DNA from: CAIWCD01 sp043782365
GTDB lineage: Bacteria > Myxococcota > Myxococcia > Myxococcales > 40CM-4-68-19
NCBI GenBank assembly: GCA_043782365.1
Contig: JAYWAO010000049.1
Coordinates: forward strand, 1 to 7,118
Length of the DNA stretch: 7,118 nucleotides
Direction of reading: 5' to 3'
Position numbers and translations under genes: made by a program. A model generated the notes under the pieces. The model was given only the letters and a program-made list of their open reading frames with translations. It ran no database searches and was not told the origin of the DNA. This document shows, in pieces, positions 6,649-7,118 of the stretch. The stretch's first letter is position 1. Every line of letters starts with the position of its first letter.

Positions 6649-7118
6649 CTAGCCGGCCTTCAGGTCCATCGTTTCCCACGAGATCTCGAGCTTCTCCGTG
6701 GCGTGACCGGACGACCGGGCGTTGAGCGACGGGCCGAGCCACTTGCTCGGCCAGCAGCTGCCGAAGTTCATCCGACCGGCCTCTTCGCCTGCATCGTTGT
6801 GGAAGATGACGGAGATCTCGCGGCGGTCGACCTTGCCGGTGAGCACGGCCTTGCGCCACTTGTACCACTCCGAGGTGTTCGACCAGTCCTTGGTGACCGT
6901 CATCTTGCCCGGCTTGTGGTTACCGGGACGGGTGTGGCTGGTGCCGTCCTCGCCGTCCTTGTACTCGACGACGTCGGTCTCGGACTCCAGGCCGTCGATG
7001 GTGTGCACGCCAGCGACGATGACGCCTTCGATTTCGAACGAGAAGCGGTTCGAAAGGTTGAAGTCGCCCTGGGTCTTCGTCGTTGCCTTCAGTTTCTCGC
7101 GACCAAACGTAACGGCCA
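6649..7118 (-). CDS. Phage tail tube protein (gp19-like), contractile injection system; 5' end clipped
   Basis: This is a subunit of the inner tube, which stacks in rings inside the contractile sheath. The frame is open to the window edge and ends in TAG. The last two window bases, read on the minus strand, are TG followed by codons for AVTFGREKLKAT, so the missing base is probably the A of ATG and the protein would be about 156 residues, typical of the family. An internal GTG at 7008 would remove about 37 residues, including the strand FSFEIEGV, and is not the start. Family marks (numbering from the presumed Met) are the N-terminal strand FSFEIEGV (27-33), GLESETDVVEYKDGEDG (43-59), a hydrophobic-aromatic stretch ending in EWYKWRKAV (84-92) and the final strand EKLEISWETM (142-151). 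It is homologous to, but clearly different from, the tube protein at 3903-4355; it has extra residues at its N-terminus and a CWPSKW patch. Family assignment is by pattern recognition. Whether it is the main tube or a baseplate-proximal adaptor tube is unknown. Confidence 0.88.
   Translation of the reverse strand, partial: AVTFGREKLKATTKTQGDFNLSNRFSFEIEGVIVAGVHTIDGLESETDVVEYKDGEDGTSHTRPGNHKPGKMTVTKDWSNTSEWYKWRKAVLTGKVDRREISVIFHNDAGEEAGRMNFGSCWPSKWLGPSLNARSSGHATEKLEISWETMDLKAG

Overview
This is a high-GC window (roughly two-thirds G+C by eye, more in the left half). All six supported genes lie on the minus strand, so it reads as one operon segment transcribed from the right edge to the left. 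Shine-Dalgarno sites are clear and third codon positions are mostly G/C. This suggests a GC-rich bacterium such as a myxobacterium or other Myxococcota, or an actinobacterium; the sequence alone does not settle which.

The right half (about 3900-7118) is a structural module of a contractile phage-tail-like particle. The gene content fits an extracellular or cytoplasmic contractile injection system (eCIS/CIS) better than a whole phage: no capsid, packaging or lysis gene is seen, and a DUF6760-type small protein is present. In transcription order it holds a tail tube protein (start codon clipped by the window edge), a T4 gp26-like baseplate/tail-assembly protein with a CxxC pair, a small DUF6760-like protein, a contractile sheath protein and a second, different tail tube protein.

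The left half (1-3835) is one uninterrupted minus-strand reading frame of at least 1278 codons, with a good ribosome binding site 67 bp after the second tube gene. It has no stop codon inside the window and runs off the left edge, so an ORF finder that needs both a start and a stop misses it and shows only Arg/Ala-rich antisense shadows. I do not recognise its family. It is modular: blocks with predicted beta-hairpin-like PDG turns, joined by Gly/Ser linkers, a central glycine-zipper hydrophobic segment, and a Gly/Ser/Phe low-complexity region at the visible C-terminal end. This is the part of the window most likely to be undescribed.

How the genes work together: sheath and tube subunits build the contractile barrel, and the gp26-like and DUF6760-like proteins are presumed baseplate or assembly factors. 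The giant protein, encoded next to the tube, may be a large cargo, tether, membrane-acting or surface component. That role is inference. Two stem-loops, one 28 nt after the first tube gene and one 13 nt after the sheath gene, may set relative amounts of structural subunits. No RNA genes, CRISPR arrays, insertion sequences or plus-strand genes could be supported.
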